A stretch of 64,000 bases of DNA from positions 11,405,001 through 11,469,000 of the forward strand of contig NC_135198.1 in NCBI RefSeq assembly GCF_050948175.1, written 5' to 3'. Positions 58,414 to 64,000 of the stretch are shown piece after piece. Within the stretch, counting starts at the first letter, position 1; each line of letters begins with the position of its first letter. The notes under the pieces are model-generated. The model had not been told where the DNA came from and searched no databases. It saw only the letters and a list, made by a program, of their open reading frames with translations. Origin of the DNA: Xylocopa sonorina. Taxonomy: Eukaryota > Arthropoda > Insecta > Hymenoptera > Apidae. The position numbers and the translations under genes were made by a program.

Positions 58414-60966
58414 GCCGTGTCTCCTCACCTCCTCGACCGGTCCTAACTTTCGATCACGTTTTTTCTATAACCCGGGTTTTACGGCCTTCAAGCAGCGAGA
58501 CGGTCTCGCATGCCGGCTAGAGGCCCGCGACTTTGATCCTCGGCACACACTCTGCTTTCGGGTTACCCGCGCCGGTAGACACAAACTCGGTAGACTCGGC
58601 CTGAGCCCCCCCGAGTAACTCGCCAAGACCGAGACACTGGCGAGCTGCAGCGTTGCCACACTTCCGTCGCCGCGGTGCGCGCTCCCTGGAGTGGGGATTT
58701 CTGGACTGGTTCGGCTTTGGGATGTGGGTAGACACCGTCGCTCGGGAGAGGACGAGCGGAGAAGGTGCCGGCGTCGGACCGGTGGTGATGGCGGCAGGGC
58801 CGGATTCACGCGGCACCCGGCTCTGCCTTTCGCGCGCGCGTTAACCCTTTCTCCAACGAAATTCGACGATTCTCTCTTGTAAACAAACGCGCGCCTAACT
58901 AACTAACTCTGCGACGCGCGACGCTCGAACCGCTTCGCTTCCCGATACGACGAAACGACGATCGTCTCTCTCTCTCGCGATCGTAAGGAGAACCGAGGGT
59001 TCTCCGGCTGTTGTCTCCTTTGGTCGTCGTTGTTTGGTCCTCCGGGTAGCTGCTCGCAACCGGCACGGCAAATTGGGGTAGCGTGACGAGTAAAATTTCC
59101 GTAGAGGCCTCGCATGCGGACGATTGCCGGTCAACGAAAGAGAGAGAGAGAGAGAGAGTCCCTCTTAACTTTGTCGTTGATTGGACGGTAGCGCGAATTT
59201 ATACTTTGTTCGTGAGTCAATTACAGATTCCGCGGAGTCCTGTTCGGAACCGACTGGCTCACGGGAGCCGGAGAAGGGGACCGGTCCGAAGCAATTTTCG
59301 AAAATTACCCAGCCAGCTCCCGCGAGCGTGAGTACATCGCACGGAAATACCTTAATCGTCGATTTATTCGCGTTCACTCGAAATTCACTTAAAATTCCGG
59401 CGAAAAAACTCATCCAGACCGGGCTAGTTATCCCTCAACTCGACGGGACCATTAGCGGAGAACGTCTCGTTCGTTCGAAATCGGTTTGAGAAATCGGCGC
59501 GTGTATCCAAGGGCGGCGAAACTCGCAGCTCGCCCCTGGCGGATAGCGCCGAGGGTGGTGGCGGCGGCGGCGGTAGTGGTAGCGGCGGTGGCAATGGCAG
59601 TGGTGGCGACCGCGCCGGAGGAGAACCAGACACCAGAGGAGAGGATACCAGCGCGTGGATAGAAGAGAGAAGGAGAGAACAGGCGGTACGAGGGTGGAAA
59701 CGAGAGAACCGAGAGGAGTTATGTCCGTTGCCGAAGCGTGGAAGGGGTTTGATACCACGTTCGAGAGTGGGGACCAGTAGTGGTCGCGGTGGGAGAAGTT
59801 TTGGCGGAGAGAATTGTACAGGGTGGGGGTTTCTCCAGTCGCCTTATCCTCCCCCTCGCTCTCTCTGCTTTCCCTCCTCTGTTCGTCTCCTCGCTCCCTG
59901 TGTGCCTGATGTACCCCTCGATGCGCGGTGCGCCGTGATGCATCGCGCTGCCGGCCGCCTGTGCGAGTCACAAGGTATGCTCGTGCCACGAATACGAACT
60001 GCCTCTCCCAAATCAATATCAGTCGTGGAAAAAAAACGCGACTCGGCACCTATAATTGCCGAACTTCCGCGATAACCGTCTCTTCTCTCTGTCTGTGCAC
60101 TGTCTCCGGCCGCCGCCTCGTCGCGGGGGCGTCGAGGGGGTGGCCGACGGACGCAGGGGGATGCGGAGGGGCTGCCAGCGCACACGTCCCCCTCCAGCCC
60201 CCTCGTACGCTACCGACGTCGCAACGTTAGGTTAGCTTTCACGCCGCCTAGCTTGATTAGGGCCTCCCTCCGTCGTGGCCCATCTACCCCTCCGCCGTTC
60301 TCTATCACGCACGTTTCCCGCCACCCAATGTTCGCGCACGATGATTTTCACTGACTATGCCCGTGGCCACGTGCACCACCAGCGACACGCTCTCGGCACC
60401 CACCACCCGCCGCACATCCCAAGATTATGCTCCGTGCGAAAACAAAGCCCCACGGCTGGCTGGTGCGTTGGATCGAGACGCGCGCGCTGGATCGACCGCG
60501 ATGAAAGAACCCGTTTCGATTAGGGGTACGTATACTACGTATCTACGGATGTAGGTGCTGGACTCTGAGACAGTTTTCTCTTTTTTTTCTGTTCTTCTTT
60601 TATTTTCGGTGGTTGGACCAACGGGCGGGGGGTGAGATTTAGAAGGGTCGCGGTCTTTCCCGCAGGATAGGATTTGCATAAAGTTGTAGCGAAACGGTGG
60701 ACGAGATCTCGCGTTATTGTAGCGTTCGCTGTTACTCACAATGCACCGTTGTGCTGACCCGATTGCGAGTTATCGTTCGAGATTGTGCGCGCAGCAGCGG
60801 CGGCGGCAGCGGTGGCGGCGGCGGGCGGCGGCATGATAACGCCACGGTTCGAACGGGCTGCGGACTTTTCTCCGAGGAGCACGAACACCGGCCGCTCCGT
60901 ACTCGCGCGGCAGCAGTCTAGAAACTTTTGTATTCCGCGAATGAAATTCACCCCTTGATTCGCGAT

Positions 60967-60987
60967 CGCGCGCGCGCGCGCGCGCGC
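60967..60987. repeat. (CG)10 alternating tract
   Basis: Alternating CG of 21 bases, a classic Z-DNA-prone sequence, in the upstream region of the zinc-finger gene. A shorter one lies at 34350-34362, just past the gene's stop. Confidence 0.92.
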
Positions 60988-62163
60988 TTGCCCTGCGGTA
61001 TCCATACGCGCGTGTCCTAAACCCGCCGGAAAGTTTTGCCCCCCCGGCGTTCCTCCTCCTCGAAGAAGCGGAACAACCGGAGGAAACGAAACGCGAAACG
61101 GAGCGAAAGAGGAGACAAAGGGAGGAAGGGAAAATAAAAGGGGGGAAAGAGGTTGGAAAGCGAGAAGAGAGGAAGAACGGAGAGGCAACGGGGCAACGTG
61201 CCGGGCGAAGTTCTCGGCCACGAAACGAATTTAACGATCGCTCTCGCACATGGAAAGAGAGAGCCCCGCAGGAGGAATGCCGTTGGTGGCTAGATGGCTG
61301 CGCGCCGTCGTCCCAAAAGACAGCGACCGAGAGAGGAGCAACCGAGAAGAAAAGTGCGCGCGTTAGCAGCGTGGCGAGAGAGAACAGCAACGGGCTCTGC
61401 ACCCGTGCCCGCCTATATTTATCCGAGGATGCAATATTTGGCCGCGTCTTCTAGAGAGACTCGACCGGCCACATTCGTCCCAACTTCGAGCGCGCGGGAT
61501 GGGCGCATGAACGAACGAACGAACGAACGAACGCAGCCTCGGAGCCAGCCTACACACCTCTCTCTTTCTCTCACTTTTTCCATCTTCTTTCTCTTTCGCC
61601 CATCTCCTCCCTCTCCCCATTCTACTCTCCCTGCTGGCAGCTCTCGTTCTCGCTCGCACTCTTTCCCTCCATCTTTTCCCATCTTTTTCCCTCGTCCACG
61701 GGCGTCCTTCCTCCTCCATCCCTCGGTCTCTCTCTCTCTCTCGGCTCTCCGCTCGCTCTATCCATCCCTATTCCCTGCTCCTTCTTCTGCTTTATCACAA
61801 TGAGCGACCGCGTGTGCGTGTCCGTGTCGTTAGGCAGTAGCTGTCGGTGCAGGCGTGGTTGGTTCCTTGCCCTCTGTCGCGTATTTATATCTAGCGAGTA
61901 GAGCGAATGCATTGCGGCTCGCTTCTTGTTTGCCGGGACCCGGTGCTTCTCTCTTTCTCCGCGTACGACCTAACTCCCGGCCTACTCGCCTCGCTCCTTT
62001 CCTCGCGCTGCTCGCCCGTCGCCGCTCGCGCACGCTCGTTTTACCCTCTCGCTTCCACGTAGCGCGCACCGCGCCGCGAGGCCCCGCCAAACCTGCTCCG
62101 AGCAACGTTAACGCCTAGCGCCGGCTAATCACCGGGATACGATCATTTTTCTGTCACGGATCG

Positions 62164-62189
62164 ACTTACCTGCGCTCGCGACTTTCCAT
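62164..62189 (-). promoter_or_regulatory. Strong minus-strand splice donor, possible leader exon end
   Basis: GCAG/GTAAGT on the minus strand cuts after 62170. A start codon at 62189-62187 opens only six codons plus two bases to the donor, a phase that does not fit the acceptors of exons 2A or 2B. If real, the exon is therefore an untranslated leader of the zinc-finger gene or belongs to another transcript. Confidence 0.3.
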
Positions 62190-64000
62190 TTTTTCCCCTC
62201 CGAACCCCCAATCGTCCTCGTATCCCACCTGTATCCACCGCTCGGTCTCTCTCGAAACACCGCCACCTTTACGCGGCGCGCGACTCGTCGATGCCAATTT
62301 CGAGTCATCGAACGAAACGAATATCCCGTTAACGTCTCGAACGCTCGCTAATTACCGAGATAACACGGTTTTCCGTACCAATTGCTGTACGCGCGCGCCA
62401 GCCGTTAACACCGGGGTGGGGAGGACGCTGACAGAGTTGAAAAGTTGAGCCGTGGCCACGGCGTTCGCAAAAAGTGGACCACGAGGAACGCTGGCTGGTG
62501 TATCGGTCGTGGTCTCCATTATAGCATCCTCGGTCGCGTATTACCATTCACTTTTTGTTCGAACGGCCGGGTCCACCTAGCATGCCCCGTTAAATCCGCT
62601 CTAGAAAGAGCGTGCGTTAAAGCGTCGCGGCGCGTCGCTCGGCTAGCGGTTCGCGTGACGAGTTATAATTTTCCGACAGCGTTGCACGGCTGCCGCCGCG
62701 GCGAGCCGTTCGGAATCTTTCGATTTTAACGCGCCGCGCTGCCCGCCGTAATTTTACGACATCCGCCGCCGCGGCACGCAGCGACGCGTCGATACCAACG
62801 CCGACCAGAGAGGATTAAAATAACGTGTAATCGCGGGATTACGCGGTCCGCCTGCCCAGTTCCTTCGAGTTTTCTTCCCGCCCCGCTGCTTCGCGGAAAC
62901 GACCGATTTTTCCCCCGCCCCTGCCACGGATTAATCGCGTTTTTCCTGTACGAGGCGCGCGGTTGCTGCGTCGATACGAGGATTCGTCGAGCCGAGAGCC
63001 ACGGGTCGCACCGGGTGATCGCGTTCGACGGAGTTTTCATCCTACCGCCGGGGAAATTATGGTGATTCTTCGGTAATTCTTCTTGCTAATTCTCATCCAG
63101 AGCAGTTGATCCGCCAGTAGAACAGGGTCCGTCCGACCAGGACGCTCCGACGCTTCCCCGTTCTCCGAGCGGTCACCGAACACTTGTTACGTTTCTCGAG
63201 TCTCACGGATGAAACTCGTCGAGTTTATCTACGCGAAAATTCGCTCATCGACGTATATCCGAACGTAGATGCGACGTCGACGATCGAGCGTATATTCTTG
63301 CCGCGTCGTATCTCGCGCATATCTCAACGCGTTAAACACCTGCGAGCAAATTTACCGAACGTTCGAGTAATTTGTATGTATCCTCGAGATCGCTCGGTAA
63401 CGGGGAAATTAATAGCGAACCCGAATCGGCAAACACCTCTCGTCGAAAAGAATCATTATTCTATCATCATGTCCGAGCGACCGATTCCTCCTCCGGCCGT
63501 GGTCGGTGGTTCTCGGAAGCGCACCGTTTCCCATTAACGAGCCACCCGACTTTTACCCGGCCGCGCTATTTACGACTGAAACGCCGGTTTTCTTGCCGCT
63601 GCGGAACGGATTTCTCCGGCAATCGACGTACTCGATTATTGGTAATTAAGCGGCCGCGGTTATTATACGAGATAAAAGTAGGGGCAACGGCTCGCAACAG
63701 CGTCATAAACATCCATCGAGTCCGCGGCACTTACGTAGCACACGCCAACGCACCCCGTCGCCGACGCGTCTGTGCACCAACCGCGGAATTCACTGGCGAA
63801 CGAAACCGAAACCGGTGGGCCCCTCGCGAGAGAAGTTTCGTCGTCGAAACTCGAGCGTCGCCGTTTATAATCCATAATCGCCGCGACCTTTGAGGCCCGA
63901 CGAAGACACGCGAGGGTGGAGAATTTTTTATTAAAAGATCACCCGGATCCCGCCCTACCCACGGTGAAGTAATATCGTTCCCGATGTTCCTCCCGGTCCC

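Larger units (their letters stand above)
57732..64000 (-). promoter_or_regulatory. 5' UTR and upstream regulatory region of the zinc-finger gene
   Basis: Sequence upstream of the start codon first shows AT runs (57775-57825) that belong to the leader or a nearby intron, then CpG-rich DNA to the window end. No coding exon is supported. A strong minus-strand donor at 62164-62170 suggests a distal leader exon. Simple repeats include (TTTC)11, (CG)10 and a (GAAC)n run at 61510-61532. A further weaker minus donor lies near 63729-63735. Confidence 0.4.

Overview
The window looks like nuclear DNA of an insect, most plausibly a hymenopteran such as a bee. This is inferred from style, not from a marker: short introns, sharp swings between AT-rich and CpG-rich stretches, CpG that is not depleted, and many long microsatellites. 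I see no bacterial-type operon, no rRNA or tRNA gene, no CRISPR array and no recognisable transposon.

Three compact genes lie in the AT-rich first 10 kb. A six-exon minus-strand gene (3724 to 2307) encodes a 329-residue protein read as TEFM, the mitochondrial transcription elongation factor. It is divergent from Ndc80 (4425-6433, two exons, 649 residues), the kinetochore microtubule-binding subunit. Next on the plus strand is a six-exon gene (7079-9623, 720 residues) for a coiled-coil protein with a weak resemblance to CCDC14. Its leader exon carries a 31-codon upstream ORF whose stop overlaps the main start codon in a TAATG arrangement.

From about 9.6 to 35.2 kb I find no convincing coding exon. 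This part holds AT-rich flank to about 15 kb, a CpG-rich block (about 16-26 kb), then AT-rich, repeat-laden DNA (about 27-34 kb). The last part may include a long 3' UTR of the next gene.

The rest of the window is dominated by one minus-strand gene for a C2H2 zinc-finger transcription factor. A 34-codon first exon (57731-57629) is followed by a 19-kb intron and two large exons, 2A (38472-37342) and 2B (36206-35203). The two large exons are diverged copies of each other. Each starts in the same phase with a related peptide and carries a related linker and four matching fingers. Exon 2A also has a large polyglutamine tract; 2B has a fifth, atypical finger. Exon 2A has no good GT donor. A GC donor directly after its fourth finger joins 2B in frame, giving a predicted 745-residue, nine-finger protein. 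Because 2A is a symmetric phase-1/phase-1 exon, skipping it also keeps frame and gives a 368-residue, five-finger form.

The 19-kb intron and the upstream flank (57.7-64 kb) are CpG-rich with many GA/CT tracts. They contain one candidate plus-strand microexon (51200-51244) and a strong minus-strand splice donor near 62170 that may mark an untranslated leader exon. All models come from reading splice sites, frames and remembered family features; no alignment or transcript data were used.
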